A stretch of 64,000 bases of DNA from Paraescarpia echinospica (taxonomy: Eukaryota; Annelida; Polychaeta; Sabellida; Siboglinidae): positions 65,112,304 to 65,176,303 of the forward strand of contig CM034534.1 in assembly GCA_020002185.1 (NCBI GenBank), written 5' to 3'. A program made the position numbers and the translations under genes. Under the pieces are notes generated by a model. The model worked only from the letters and a program-made list of their open reading frames with translations. It made no database searches and was not told the DNA's origin. Positions 42,082 through 55,054 of this stretch are shown piece by piece. Positions within the stretch are counted from its first letter, which is position 1, and every line of letters starts with the position of its first letter.

Positions 42082-42262
42082 TGTCGTAACTTGACTATTA
42101 ATGTATTACTAGAGAGTAGTAAGTATTATAAACCTTTTATTATGAACGAAGAACCACGCCTGCGGCGGAAACCAACTACACACACAAAGCGCGCAACAGC
42201 GCGCCGTATACACAGAATAGATTATACCCGATGTAACGACTACAGAATGTCAGATTATAACA
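42082..42262 (-). repeat. 5' LTR
   Basis: 181 bp, differing from the other LTR by two substitutions. Confidence 0.95.
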
Positions 42263-42452
42263 CTATCTAGGTCGACGGCAATGCCCATTGTCTTGTCTTT
42301 ACCATTTACATTACTATTGACTACATGTCATTAAAGGGCATTGCCATTTTCTACCCTTATTCCGTGACTCTCTTTCTCTACATAAACCTAGCAATGCGCA
42401 GCAGATTCCAATATACATCACATCCTAAAACTACACTACAGATGAGGCGAGG
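42263..42452. other. Right part of the repeat split by the gypsy element, and flank
   Basis: Continues the sequence interrupted at 37885 (GGCAATGCCCATTGTCTTGTC ...), up to about 42360; then unique DNA. Confidence 0.65.
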
Positions 42453-43035
42453 AGCAGTGAATAAAATAAGTGTTTAATCCAGCATGAATTAAATACATTT
42501 TACTCACAGCACTGAGACATAAACATTGGCCAGACACATCTGGACAATGTCATAATTGATGTTGCCTCTGCGCTAAGCTGGATTCAGCTATCCCTTGGGA
42601 ATACAACAGAGGGGGTCGCAGTCAGGTCGCAGAGAGCCTATATCCTAAAAAGGGAATAACCCACTCTGGTAACCAGACAGTGACCAAGCAGTAGCCAAAC
42701 ACTAGCCAGTATCTGAACTGGGGAAACTCAGTCTAAATTCCTCTGTCACAGAGAAAGTTTATTTGCTCTCTGCAGCCCGTTTTCTGTTGTACCCACCCTC
42801 CTTCCCCAACTACTCCAGCTTAGTCGCCCTAGTGTTTTGGGTGGTTGGTTTCTGGGCCCCACATTTATTCCGCTTAGATAGTTAATTATTGGCATTCCCA
42901 TCGACAAATATGTACGACTCATATACGCTTATAAGGGGAATTGCCTTTTGCCCATTGTCTTGTCGTTAGCATTTACATTACTATTGACTACGTGTAATTA
43001 AAGGGCATTGCCCTTTTCCACTTATACGTGGTTGT

Positions 43036-43385
43036 GGAAACATATCATCACCCTGGGCCGACCACATTGCAAGCCCAACAATACGGACGTGGTCTAAAAC
43101 GTGGCTTGTTCATGCAACAAGGCTCAATAACATGGGTGTGGAAACACATCATCACCCTGGGCCGACCACATTGCAAGCCCAACAATAGAGACGTGGTGTA
43201 CAACATGGCCTGTTCATGCAACAAGGCTCAACAACATGGGTGTGGAAACACATCATCACCTTGGGTCGACCACCTTAATTGCAAGCCCAACAATAGAGAC
43301 GTGGTCTACAACATGGCCTGTTCATACAAGGCTCAACAACATGGGTGTGAAAACACATCATCACCCTGTCCTGACCACCTACAAT
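43036..43385 (+). repeat. About 104-bp tandem repeat, 3.4 copies
   Basis: Units start near GTGTGGAAACACATCATCAC and contain GCAAGCCCAACAATA and CAACAAGGCTCAA. Not coding. Confidence 0.85.
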
Positions 43386-44759
43386 CCCCACAAATAAATG
43401 TATGATTAGTGCATGGAAAGGAAGAGTGGCCTGTCACCCTCACTGTACAAACACAGTAGTTACTAGTGCGGTCAGCATAACAGCACAGCCTGGAGAAAAT
43501 TGAGATGAAAGCAAATTATTATGCACGCTAAACTCCAAGCTGAAGTCATGGTCACATTCATATGTATGCATTTGGTAGGACGCACATAAATGTAAAGTGC
43601 ACATCTGCTAGCTCAAAGTCAAGCACAATCATTTTAGTGTATATCAATATATAGTCATGATGAGTGTCGGCCAGCCTGAATACCTGGTCCTGAAAGAATG
43701 ACATGGTTAAACATAACCTCCATGGAGTGTACTGTAAGTTACCAGGTACGTCAATCAAACCAGCCAGGTATACAATAGGAAAATCCTGAAAGAAATATTA
43801 TAGAATGTGGATTTTGAGGCATCATAATGAATCCAAAGTTCATGACTCATCAGGATCTCGCCTATCAAAGAACAACATGTAGGAAAACATACGATAAAGA
43901 CACTGCATGGTACGTCATTGGTGTGACACTACAAATGCAACAACTGTTGGCTTGATGAATCAAAGTCTATGGAGCAAGTTCTCCAACAATATTGGGTGAT
44001 GAGTATTTAATTACAGCTCGACGCAGAGACCTGTAATACTTGGCCAAACCAAGTTCATTCAAATGCGCGCCATATGTCATAAGAAATGGTTGCCAGTTTT
44101 CCACAAGACCCTGGTGATGGTGGAATTGAATGATGCGTGAATTCCGGGGGCCGGCTGCATCGATTCTTTCCTTCAGTAACGTATTGTACAATACAACACG
44201 TTCGTTAAAATCTACTGGGCAGGGGTACTTGCCTGTCGGTAATCGGCAAAGAATTTCCGAAATTACGACCTGTTTGACATGGTATTTGGATACCAAGATA
44301 TGAGCAGCGCCCAATACCCGCCCTATCAGACGTTCGATCGAGTAACCTGACGTCAAGTCATTAGTCCATGAAACCCATAATTCGCATGATTGACGACGTA
44401 AAGCCCTAATGGCGTTGCAAACGACAAGACGCAGTATAGTACGTTCGCCTGTATGTGGTGTATGTGGGCGAATACCGCATAAAATGCTGAATAATTACGT
44501 TACAGCCTAAATTCAAGTTAAGACTGATGACTCATCGTCTAAAATCGAGCACCCAACGTCACACCCGTTTTCGTGGCCGAAAAGACAGAGCGTCGCGCAA
44601 ACGAGATAAAGCCAAAGGACTGCGAGAAGTGCGCCTCGGTTGCTTGCGGATGTCTATCGGCAAAAAATAATCGCCAAGCAAGGTCGCCAAGCACCAATGT
44701 CGTTCGGCTGTTGTATATGCTTACAAAAGTCAAGAGAAAATGCCAGCGAAATGTAATAA
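43386..44759. other. Interior of the inverted-repeat element
   Basis: A 129-codon minus-strand frame at 43967-44356 (SKYHVKQVVISEILCRLPTG, FNERVVLYNTLLKERIDAAG, SRIIQFHHHQGLVENWQPFL) reads like an SGNH-hydrolase-type domain (the II...H...L pattern) of mobile-element ORFs and may be a remnant. Otherwise noncoding. Confidence 0.45.
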
Positions 44760-45110
44760 ACAACAGAAAACGGGCTGCAGAGAGCAAACAAACGTTCTCT
44801 GTGACAGAGGAATTTAGACTGAGTTTCCCCAGTTCAGATACTGGGCAGTGATTAGCTACTGATTGGTCACTGCCTGGTTACCAGAGTGGGTTATTCCCTT
44901 TTAGGATATAGGCTCTCTGCGACCTGACTGCGACCCCCTCTGTTGTATTCCCAAGGGATAGCTGTATCCAGCTTAGCGCAGAGGCAACATCAATTATGAC
45001 ATTGTCCAGATGTGTCTGGCCAATGTTTATGTCTCAGTGCTGTGAGTAAAATGTATTTAATTCATGCTGGATTAAACACTTATTTTATTCACTGCTCTTA
45101 TACCTTTTTA

Positions 45111-45405
45111 TACTGCCAACTTTTGTGAAATCTGGGAGATTCATTAGCGGTTCAGCTCGCTTCCCGTATCGCGTGCTGTCTCATCGCGTTGTCTCGGATT
45201 TTTTCCTCGGAAGACGGGGGGGGGCAGGTTGCTGTTGGAGATTTTTCGCAGGAACTTCACCGGTTCAGCTCGTCTCAGCACGTCTCCTATGGTGTCGTGT
45301 CGTCTTGAAGATGGTGGGTGAGGTGCTAATGGAGAAAATCCGGGAGATCGGGAGATACACCCAACATTTAGGAGACTCCCGAAAATTCCGGGAGAGTTGG
45401 CAGGT
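45111..45405. mobile_element. MITE with TACTGCCAACT termini
   Basis: Ends TACTGCCAACTTTT (45111-45124) and the inverted GAGAGTTGGCAGGTA (45391-45405). The interior repeats GGGAGAT/CCGGGAG words. Noncoding. Confidence 0.6.
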
Positions 45406-46783
45406 ATTTATCTTGCACTGTCTAGTTGTCATATCGAGAACATTAATTAATCAGGGCATTTATATAACAAACTATACCTTCAAGCTAAAATTTACGAAAT
45501 ATGTCTTTGTTATAAATAAAATAAACGAAGCAATCAAAGTTGCATATTATGAGATCGTCCTTCTTTTAAATACAAACTTCCGACGAATCAACATACCCCA
45601 TATGGCTTATGTTATTATATCAATTTCATCGACGCCATATTTGTTTCACATAATATGCAATTTTAAGTTAAAACGGTTAAAAAGATATATCCGCGTGTTA
45701 TATGTTTATTGTTCCGCTTGCCGGATATGGCGACGGGTAATTTTACAAAACCATAATTGTTCGAATAACATTAAAAGCCAGACTGACATAAATCATATAG
45801 TAACAATTCAAGTATGATCAAACGATTAAATAAATATTGTTCATGTTGTACACATTTACGTTAAAATGGTAGTGTGACTTAGAATGCAATATTAACTTTG
45901 TTTAATTGATCTGCTAATTAGGCTATCATTAATTCCTGCTTCATAACTGGTGATCAGTGTAATTATGTGAAGAACGCCGTTCTTTTTTTATAATCATACC
46001 AAGTTTATAATCACACGTACCTCACTGTTCTTACATCGCTGTCTCTACCAACGGTCTCTACTCTCTCTATCTTTCTGTTTCGTTCTCCTCTCTCAATCCC
46101 TCTAAACCTCCCTTTACTCAATCCTAATAATTGGCGCTGGGACAAAATTACTATTGGGTGGGCTGAGCCGGAGCTTCAGCACCACTGCGTTATTGAATAA
46201 TGACATCGAAAGACGGGAGCAGGGTGATATTGAATTTTTTCACGGTGACAACCAACATTTCCCACATTCCACGTCCAGGCTCTCCAAAAACCTCCATCGG
46301 CACCACCGTGAAGCTCGCAAAAACACATTCAGACTCACCAAAAAAACTAAAACCGCACCCAAAATTGCGCTCCCTTCCTGAATATTAGAGGGGCTAATCT
46401 GAACTGCAGCCTCCATCACCAAATAAATTGCATCCCAAAATGCACACCGCTTCCCTACGTATTGGGGGGCTAATCCTATCTCAAGCCCCCACCATAAAAT
46501 ATTGGGGTCTCACCTTCCCAGCGTAGCCCCCAAACCCCCCGTTTTCCGGAGCCTATATGCTACCAAACGCAGTGTAGGTTTTCCGCGTCTCCTTTTACCT
46601 TCCACCTCGCAAGGGTACGTCAAACTGGCTAAGGCGTCCTGATAGAAACAGTCGCGCGCAGTGCTCCCCGTTGCTGGCAGCCATATCATCACCAAAAGGG
46701 TTCCCTACCAAAACCTACTTTCAGGGAACGAACATAGAACATGTTTTAACTTTCTCACTTAGTTCTACCCGTCAGCAGTTATA
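45406..46783. other. Upstream region of the PAFAH1B-like gene
   Basis: AT-rich to about 46000, then GC-richer. Frames in it have no family resemblance. The promoter and 5' untranslated region of the downstream gene should lie here; I see no decisive TATA box. Confidence 0.4.
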
Positions 46784-46849
46784 ATGAACCCAGCAGCCAC
46801 TCCGGTTCCCACAGAAGATACGCAAGGGGATGGAAGATGGATGAGTATG
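46784..46849 (+). CDS. PAFAH1B2: PAFAH1B2/3-like gene, exon 1 (start codon)
   Basis: 22 codons from ATG to a GTAAAT donor: MNPAATPVPTEDTQGDGRWM then SM. The N-terminus of platelet-activating factor acetylhydrolase IB catalytic subunits has the same pattern (NPAA...ED.QGD.RWMS). The exon ends in phase 0 and joins exon 2 (HNRF...), giving the family's continuous order. The protein is a cytosolic SGNH-fold serine esterase that binds LIS1. The choice between the PAFAH1B2 and PAFAH1B3 names is open; invertebrates usually have one. Confidence 0.85.
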
Positions 46850-47109
46850 GTAAATTATTGTGAATTAATTTGGTCGGTGAAACACCAGTGCCACCGTGGG
46901 CTGCCACTCGTTTCGCCATCACATTCACTGGCGAGTGGCGACAGTGTGTCTGCTTACCTCGTCAGAATTCACGGAGTCAGGCGTGGAAGCCATTGTACCA
47001 CTCCCAAATGTTGTTTTTGTCTATAATTCCTTTGGCTTAACGCATATAAACGTCAAGAATATGTAAAGACTAAAGTCAATGACGCAAGACGAGTACAACT
47101 ACAAGTAGA

Positions 47110-47500
47110 TCTAGTAGTTAATAATTTAATTAATTAGTCAATATTGGCTAATTACTGCGCAACCTCGACAGACTGACACATTTCAGGAAAAGGCCATAAT
47201 GTCCATGATTATGAAGATATTTGTATTATTTATGCAAGTAGTAAACCACATTAATTATGGTAGTACATATACATTAACCAGTCATTTAACAGTAACTTAA
47301 TTAATAAGTTAATATTGCCTAATATTAGCACGCTAACGACTGACCGCTACATTTCGATGAAAGCCTGGAATGTCCATAATTATGAAGACATATAATTTAT
47401 GCAGTGTTTACAACCACATTAAACATAATAAATATACATTAACCAGTCATATAGCATTAATAACCTTATTAATAACTAAATATTGACTAAATAGCACCCA
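47110..47500 (+). repeat. About 180-bp tandem repeat, two-plus copies
   Basis: ATACATTAACCAGTCAT and AATGTCCATNATTATGAAGA recur at about 180-bp spacing. Confidence 0.75.
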
Positions 47501-49627
47501 AACTCAACAGATCAATACATGACAATGAAATACAGTATTCATACTCCTAGTTCACTGTGTCTATGTGCGACTGTCATGACAGGTTGGATAAATGCTGCAG
47601 GCTCTGTACAGACCAGTAATCAATTTTCACTGCTTCATAATCTAATGTTCCGCATTTTAACATGAACTTGATGAAGTAATGTTTATAAATTGTTTACATT
47701 CGCTGAATCCAAATGCAGACCTGCCTACCGTTCCGGATTGTCCGGAATCATTCCAGAAATACACCTCAAATTATGGCGAGGGATGGAAATATTACGGATT
47801 CTTTCGTTGTCGCAATGATTACCAATCACTTCCGTGCTCCTCAAATTTAGCTTCACTTTATTCAACAGGTGGCAGCATATATATGCTGCTTGTTGTGACA
47901 TGGTTTTTTATTCGCTGCTTCTGGTCGTAATCTGACCAATAGGAAACAGCGTTATGACAAATTCGCATTTCCGAGCTCATGGCGCTCAAACAAGACGAAG
48001 TCACGACTCACGCGGCACGAAATGATGACGGGGATCGAAACGGCACCACTACCAGCCAAGAAGAAACGTGTGCTGCAAACATTTATAACAGCATGCACGC
48101 AGACATGGCCCGTATTGTCAAGTTTAAAGAAGGGGGTCGGCTTTACATACTGCCGGATACGTGAAAATAATGTTCCTAGTTCACATGACATGGTCAGTGG
48201 TGGCCGGGATAATTGCAGGTACTGACTACGTCGTTAGACTAGTACTACTACTACTAGTGACAGAGTAGTGGGTGTTGTACTTGTAATGTTAGGCCAACTG
48301 ACTATACTAAGACTAAGTTAGTGTATTTATTGAGTTTAGTCTATCATATACAGCCTATAATACAGGGATAGGCTTATATACTAGAGTTGAATAGACTAGA
48401 CGATGTCGATGACTAGCGCAATGTAATGATTTTGCCGTCCCCCGGCATGACTTTGTGTTTGTCTTTGATCTAGTCAAGCTACTATACTGTGTAGTCTATA
48501 GCCTGGCCCTAGGTATACCGGCTACTAATATTAATCCTAATGACACAACAAATAGACAATGACATGACGCATTGTTATAATTTGTCAAGTTTTTGTAGTC
48601 AACATGCTGTTTTTGAAATTTACATAAAATCAGAATTACAATGTGTATAGATTCATTTACATTACAGTTACGCTTCTTCACATTTGATTTCCATCAATGC
48701 TGGTCATGAACATCTACCTTACCTTGTTAACTGAACCCTTCAAAACAATTATGTTTTGGGTGCAACTATCGTCATAGTCACAGTATTAAAGTATTACTGA
48801 CAGTGGTGTTCTTTTCGTGACACGGTTCTGAACTATTACTGACAGCAGGCCTATATTCCTGAAAATCAGTGTAAATGGGAAGATGGATTACTGACAGGAA
48901 GTTTTTGGGGTAGGCAGGTCTGCAAATGCAAGATTGCTTTCTGCGTTACTCCCCATAGCCCATGGGAGTCAAGCCATGAAGAAGAAGTCTGCTCTGCTCG
49001 TAATACAGTCCTTTTGTAATATTCGAAGTTGATTGTGTGATTTATGTCATAATGTAATGCCAGTAAGCTGCAAGATCCATGCAGTAAGGTTCTTATTTCA
49101 GTGTCTTGCAAAATAACGTTGTGTTCTTCAAAGTGATGTCTATAAGTAATGTTCATGTCATGTTGAGTGGACACTGTTAAATATACGTATCAGATATATA
49201 ATCAGCCAGATTAAATGTATGCAGGCAGATGATGGGTGTCATATTCAGATGACTCTATGGCTTGGTACCTTCACAGTTAACTGTCAGACACAGGTCAGCA
49301 TAAGATCAGTGTCACTGCATGTAATTGCGAACAATATCTGAAATAAAAAGGTCATCACGTGTCATATAATGATAACTGTTTTGTGCAGTGACTGTTATGA
49401 AACATTTAAAAAACATTAAGTCGAATTATTTACATATTTTAACTAAAAAACAACTTTTCTAATAAATTGTTGATTTAATAGGTAACTAACAAGAATTAAT
49501 TAAAATTACTGCATAATGAAATTTATATTATTTCTAAGTATAAATAAAAGCATAACCATAAATAATGACATAAGCCATGCCAGGCCTAATAGTCCGGCAG
49601 TCAAACGCCCTTTTAAAGGTGGACCGA

Positions 49628-52600
49628 GCATTAGGGTCCGCACAATGTTTCTTACATTTTTGTGACAGGTCAATAACCCAACGGGTGTCAGTCAAGCACC
49701 CTTGAGCGTTTTTGTATAAACTCATTAATATGCAAATTAGTCATCGCCTTTAAAATATGTACTGCTTTTCTGAATATGTCGAATTGTAAACATCCAAACA
49801 ATCAAAATGATGTGTCCAACGCATGTTTTCAGGGTATCTGGGTATGATTATGTCAGTGAAGAAATCATAGTTTGCATATTTGTCGCATGAATATGCAAAT
49901 TAGCTCTGACCAATATAACTTCATGATATTCGTTTATATCTCCTCAATAAGCGAGTGATAGGCACTACTTAATGGACAGACTTAAATGTCCCCCTCCCCA
50001 TACAAAAACCCAAATTGCACACCCTAGATATCCCCATAACAACGAGGCCTATCGTTAGCGTGACTCCAAGGGCAAACAAGGTCACCATCAAATGATAATA
50101 TTTCGAACTTGTCTGCTTCCGCAAACATATTATAATTACAATGATTGCATATCTACTCTTATTAATAATAAAATAGCCATGCCATATGTTTTTGGAAAGC
50201 TTATTGTCTCGCAGTCAAAACAGGATACGACATGGAGCTGTTACACTGTACAGTAAGTGTGGAGCTAAGGTCAAACAAGGTCACCTTGAAATGATGAATA
50301 TCCAAACTTTTGCAATACCGCGAACATTATTAGTTTACAATAACTCTGTATCGACTTAATTTCTATGGACATGTTACATCGCGAAAGAACAATTCCTTCC
50401 CATCAAAATGAGATATCACTTGGAGGTTTTAGTTGGTGGAGTTTCTGTGCAGCGGTGACCAAACAGTATCACCATCAAGCGATAAATGTTCGAAATTGCA
50501 CCATCCCGCAAACGTTATACTGTACCAATGGTGGCTTATAGCCTATCTACGTTAACTACTTACTCATGACCATTTGATATACATTTTGAAAGCCTACTGT
50601 CTCCCTTAAATACAGGATACCACGGGGAGCTATCAAGTGGTGCAGTAACTGTGGAGTGAAGGTCAAGAAAGGTCATCACCAAGTGTTCAAAACTGCGCCA
50701 TTCCGCAAACGTTGTACAATTATAATGTTTGCATAATTATCTACTTTGTCTACCTACATTTGGCCATGTTATACACTTATGCATATTGTATCAAAATGAT
50801 TGGCATGAAATTGTAAAATGGTTGTCTAACTGTGGAGTGAAAGTTGAATAAGGTCACCATCAAAAGATACATGCATTTTTGAAATTATGCCATTCCGCAA
50901 ATTGTAAGTGATGTTATACTTCTACGGCATTTTTGTATCACTCATGGGATGAGAAAATAGATGATGGGATTGCAATGGTTTCCCATGCTATTGATGACAA
51001 TTACAAAGTTTGCATAATTATCTACTTTGTCTACCTACACAGGGCCATGTTATACACCTATGCGTATTGTATCCCCGTCAAAATGATTGGCATGATATTG
51101 TAAAATGGTTGTCTAACTGTAGAATGAAAGTTGAACAAGGTCACCATCAAAAGATACATGCATTTTTTAAATTATGCCATTCCGCAGATTGTAGGTGATG
51201 TTATACTTCTACAGCATTTTTGCATCACTCATGGGATGAGAAAATAGATGATGGTGAATGCCACCCTCAATTTTGAATTTGAATGTCATTTTGAGGGTCA
51301 CAAACTCAGTCTTGTGTCAAATATATTTGCATTAATTAACTGATATGTTCTTGTGCACATGACAGTCTCTTCACGACCTGTGTCCACCCCCAGCCATCTG
51401 GAGTGGGCATCTGCTAAAAGCTTGTTACGCTATGCGCTCTGAATACTGCTAAAGAGCATCCGGGGTTATTGGAATATCTTAGTGATATTATTCCTTTGAC
51501 AGAATATCGTTCTCATTGCCTCGATAACGGACACCACGCACTGCAACTGTATTTACACAGGGCAATGGTGGTGCATTCCAGGAGTTGAAGTGTCGCGAAT
51601 CCAGATCAAAATGGATGAGTGAATGCTGTGGTTTCTTTGTGGTATGGAATATGGGTTTCCCATGCAAATAGCTCCTATATGTTGGTAACATTGCGATGAA
51701 AGTATTTCCAATTTATTGGTACATTGTTGTCCAATGTTACTTTTCTCAGAATCCCGTTACCACGCTTCTCTCTTGTGGATTATTTGATCCTGCTGGCGAG
51801 GTACATGTCAATGCCAATATTGTTGGAGTGATTTAAGTGCTTCATCATATGCGGAACAAAAATGTCTGCATACTCCTCAAACGTGGTGATGCTGGTTGAT
51901 GCATCTTTTGACAGTGACCTTCAACCTTCACTTTCAACCTTCACTCCTTAGACCCCACTTTACAACTCTATGGCTAATTTTGATGGGGATACAGTATACT
52001 TACAGATGTATAACATGGCCTAGTATAGGTAGACAAAATAGATATGTAAACATTGTAATTGCACAAAGTCTGCTGAATAGCGCAGTTTTGAACATTCATC
52101 ATTTTTTTTTTTTGACCTTCACTCCACATTTACTGCACCACTTGATAGCTTCCCGAGGTATCTTGTATTTACGGGCAGATAGTAGGATTTCCAAAGGTAT
52201 ATGACGTGGCTATGAGTAGATAGGTAACGTATGTAGGCCACCATTGGTTTTGTGTAATGTTTACGGGATGGCGTAATTTCGAACATCTATTACTTGACGG
52301 TGATACTGTTTGATTGTCGCCCCACACAAATTCCATCAACTAACACCTCTAAGTCATATCACATTTTGATGAGATGAAATTGTTCTTTCACAATATGTAT
52401 AACATGTCCATAGAAACGAAGCAGATACAGAGTTATTGTAACTTTATGAAGTGTGCCATATTGCAGTAGTTCGTATTTTTTGACTTTGTTTTACCATAGC
52501 TCCACACTTACTATTCTGGGTAACAGCTCCATGTCGTCGTATCTCATTGTGACGGGGAGACAATAAGCTTTCCAAAAATATATGACAACCATTTTTTTAA

Positions 52601-53177
52601 TAAATAAAGTATATCAATCATTGTAATTTTAATACAGAAGCGCACAATTTTGAAAATTTATCATTTGATGGTGACCTTGTTTGACCTTGGCATCACGCTT
52701 ACTGCATCACTTGCCAGTTCTAAGACGGACATCGTTGTGATGGTGATATTTTGCGCTTTCAAATGATATACCATTTGGGCGTTTTGCACGTACGTGGAGG
52801 GGGGCATTTAAGGTGGTGCGTTAGGCAGTACCTACCACTTGCCTATTGAGTAGATACACACGAAAAGCGTGAGGTTATATTGGTCAGAGCTAATTTGCAT
52901 ATTCATGTGACAAATTTGCATACCATGATTTGTTCACTGACGTAATAATAACAAGAGACCATGAAAACATTCGCTTGGACACCTTATTTTGATTGTTTTG
53001 GATGTTTACTATTCGATATATTCAGGAAAGCATAATTTTCTAATTGCGATGACTAATTTGCATATTAATGGATTTATGTAAAAATGCTCAAGGGTGCCTA
53101 GGTGGCACCCGTCGGATTATTGACCTAGAGGTGTAGAAGGTCATTAAAATGAAAAAACATTGTGCGGACCCTAATGC
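49628..53177. mobile_element. 3.5-kb foldback element (long imperfect inverted repeats)
   Basis: The outermost clear pair is GCATTAGGGTCCGCACAATG at 49628 and its complement at 53158-53177. Arms continue inward to about 51200 and 51880 with repeated matched words (ATATGCAAATTAGCTCTGAC; GGTCACCATCAAA..GATA). Each arm is itself built of diverged direct repeats of about 250-300 bp containing GGTCAAN(A/C)AAGGTCACC and CCATTCCGCAAAC. The centre is unpaired. No ORF. Confidence 0.75.
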
Positions 53178-54736
53178 ACACTTCACTGGCTAACGCCTGG
53201 ACTATAAAAGCCTAAGCCCAAAACCAAGGGTAAGCAGTAACCAGCCATGCCCTAAGATTCATATATTATATATGGCCTGGCCCATTGGCGTAGGACCTGT
53301 AAAATATTAGCAGAATTGGCTTGACCTGTATAAAATTATAATCATTAAAATTTTTAATAAATGAATTAAAATAAAGTAATATTATTATAATTATATGTCC
53401 TATCTAAAAGTTAAATGTTGTTTTTGGTGTCATTAAAAGGCAGATAAATTAATTAAATAATTCACGATCTTGCTCCATGCCTCTGGTGACCAACTCTCGG
53501 TCATACTGACACAGATCGCTCAAATGTCACGTTTTGAACGGCGCAAAATCCACATTGCGCGGGCTTGCACACCAACACAATTTTCAACATATACTAATTT
53601 AATCCTATAGATCTACCTACAAACATAATCGTTCGTTAGTAATGATTACTAGACTGTCAAACTTGCAACTGAAACACAGCTATGTCATCAAATTGATGAA
53701 AGTTACCTTAATTTTGGTCAAATTTGAAAAAGGAAAGGACGTACAGAAAATCTGACTTACCCACAAAACGAATCCCGCCGCGAATGTCGTAAATGACCAG
53801 GGAAAGAGCGCGAAAACAGACGAGTAAACGAGACGGCGCTGCTGCAACGACGCTGCGCTCACATAAAAACACAGCGGTAGCTGGATTCATTGAAATGCCT
53901 AACCTATGGGCAATTTCGTATGGATTATAAATATAGTGTATATGTAAATTGTTTTGGCAAACAGCACTCGCCTTTCAACATCCATATCTTTACATTGCAA
54001 CACCCAGTCTGAATACTAAGTTAAGACTACGGACATGTCACATCCGATACATTTTCACAGTGCCTGTACATGTATATGTTATTAATGTAATGAAACGGTT
54101 GGGTGCACAAACCACATTCCCAAAACACACTTGTATATGTGTGAACCAGAAAGAAGGTGTGATGCGAAAGTCTGTGTTCAAGCTATTAAGAGTAACACAT
54201 TTGACTAGAGCTATGCTTTAGTGTCCTGACAATGGTTTATACCACCTTGTGGGCATATTGCAGAGGCCCCAGTGCAGAAAACTTCAGACACTAATAAAAT
54301 TTTGTGCTTGTTCATGTAGTCAAAAGAATCGCCTCAATGCATTTCCATCATTACTGTTTTATTTCTCAAATGTTAATTATGACTTTTATTGTTTCCGACT
54401 TGTGGTTTTGCCAAACTGGAGGGAGTAGTTATGGAAATATTTAATTAAAAACACTGGTCCTGGTGGAAAGTTGCCTAATTTGTTACTAATTTAACCACTG
54501 TTTTAAATTACGTAATGGACTCTGGACTGGGCGATGTGACCTAAATAACAAGATAACCGCATTAGCGGGACCAATTTGCTATACTTTGCTGTTACATTTA
54601 TAAATAATGTTATACTGTTCTATGTTGACTTTAATTGTGAGGTGGCTGCCGTCCAAGGTGAACATAAAGCAATATTTTCACCAGAACTTTGCATGTTGCT
54701 AACATCTTTTTTCAACTCAGTCATTTTTATTTACAG

Positions 54737-54826
54737 CACAATCGATTTCTTGCAAGAACGAAGGAAAGGGAGCCTGAGGTTCTTTTTGTCGGTGATTCCC
54801 TTATCCTGCAACTTTCCCTAACAAAC
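54737..54826 (+). CDS. PAFAH1B2: PAFAH1B2/3-like gene, exon 2 (catalytic GDS)
   Basis: 30 codons between TTTACAG and GTGAGT: HNRFLARTKEREPEVLFVGD followed by SLILQLSLTN. It contains the catalytic serine in VGDSL, the SGNH block I motif. Phase 0 at both ends. Human homologues have the same sequence order (HNRF...EP.VLFVGDS). Confidence 0.92.
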
Positions 54827-54887
54827 GTGAGTATTTAACCTAACTTTTTTGTTGAATGGTGATGTCATAAAAAGTGACCCCATTTAC

Positions 54888-54986
54888 ATGTGACACCTTG
54901 GACATTTTTCTACGTAGAAATCTAACTCAGGTCACTTTTCTACGTAGAAATCTGACTCCGGTCACTTTTCTAGATATAGAAATCTG
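54888..54986 (+). repeat. About 32-bp tandem repeat with a palindromic core
   Basis: TCACTTTTCTACGTAGAAATC-like unit, three copies; the core TTTCTACGTAGAAA is a perfect palindrome in two of them. Confidence 0.8.
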
Positions 54987-55054
54987 ACTTTTCTTTAGCA
55001 ATGTGCCTATTGAGTTGTGACTCCCAGCTCGTGTTCTTATTTTTGGGTTGTGGT

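Larger units (their letters stand above)
37886..42262 (-). mobile_element. Ty3/gypsy LTR retrotransposon (4377 bp, minus strand)
   Basis: Two 181-bp LTRs (37886-38066, 42082-42262) with TG...CA ends and two mismatches, flanked by the 5-bp target duplication CTATC (37881-37885 and 42263-42267). Gene order gag-PR-RT-RH-IN is Ty3/gypsy. LTR identity implies a recent insertion, yet the coding part has nonsense and frameshift changes, so this copy was probably moved in trans or decayed quickly. Confidence 0.96.
42453..45097. mobile_element. 2.6-kb element with 338-bp terminal inverted repeats
   Basis: 42453-42790 and 44760-45097 are near-perfect inverted copies starting GAGCAGTGAATAAAATAAG. No transposase is recognisable between them. 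The interior carries an uninterrupted copy of the GGGCCCCACATTTATT repeat (42840-43020), a tandem array (43030-43385) and unique sequence. A composite or non-autonomous DNA transposon is likely. Confidence 0.8.
46850..54736 (+). other. Intron 1 of the PAFAH1B-like gene (7.9 kb)
   Basis: GTAAAT donor, TTTACAG acceptor. Contains a roughly 180-bp tandem repeat near 47.1-47.5 kb, the 3.5-kb foldback element and otherwise unassigned AT-rich sequence (47.5-49.6 kb, 53.2-54.7 kb). No internal gene recognised. Confidence 0.8.

Noticed and set aside
45125..45817. 230-codon plus-strand ORF
   Set aside because: Starts inside a MITE, AT-biased composition, no domain wording, no splice or promoter support.
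47679..47930. 83-codon ORF with NPNADLPTVPDCPESFQKY
   Set aside because: No recognisable family, no splice context; more likely part of a repeat within intron 1.
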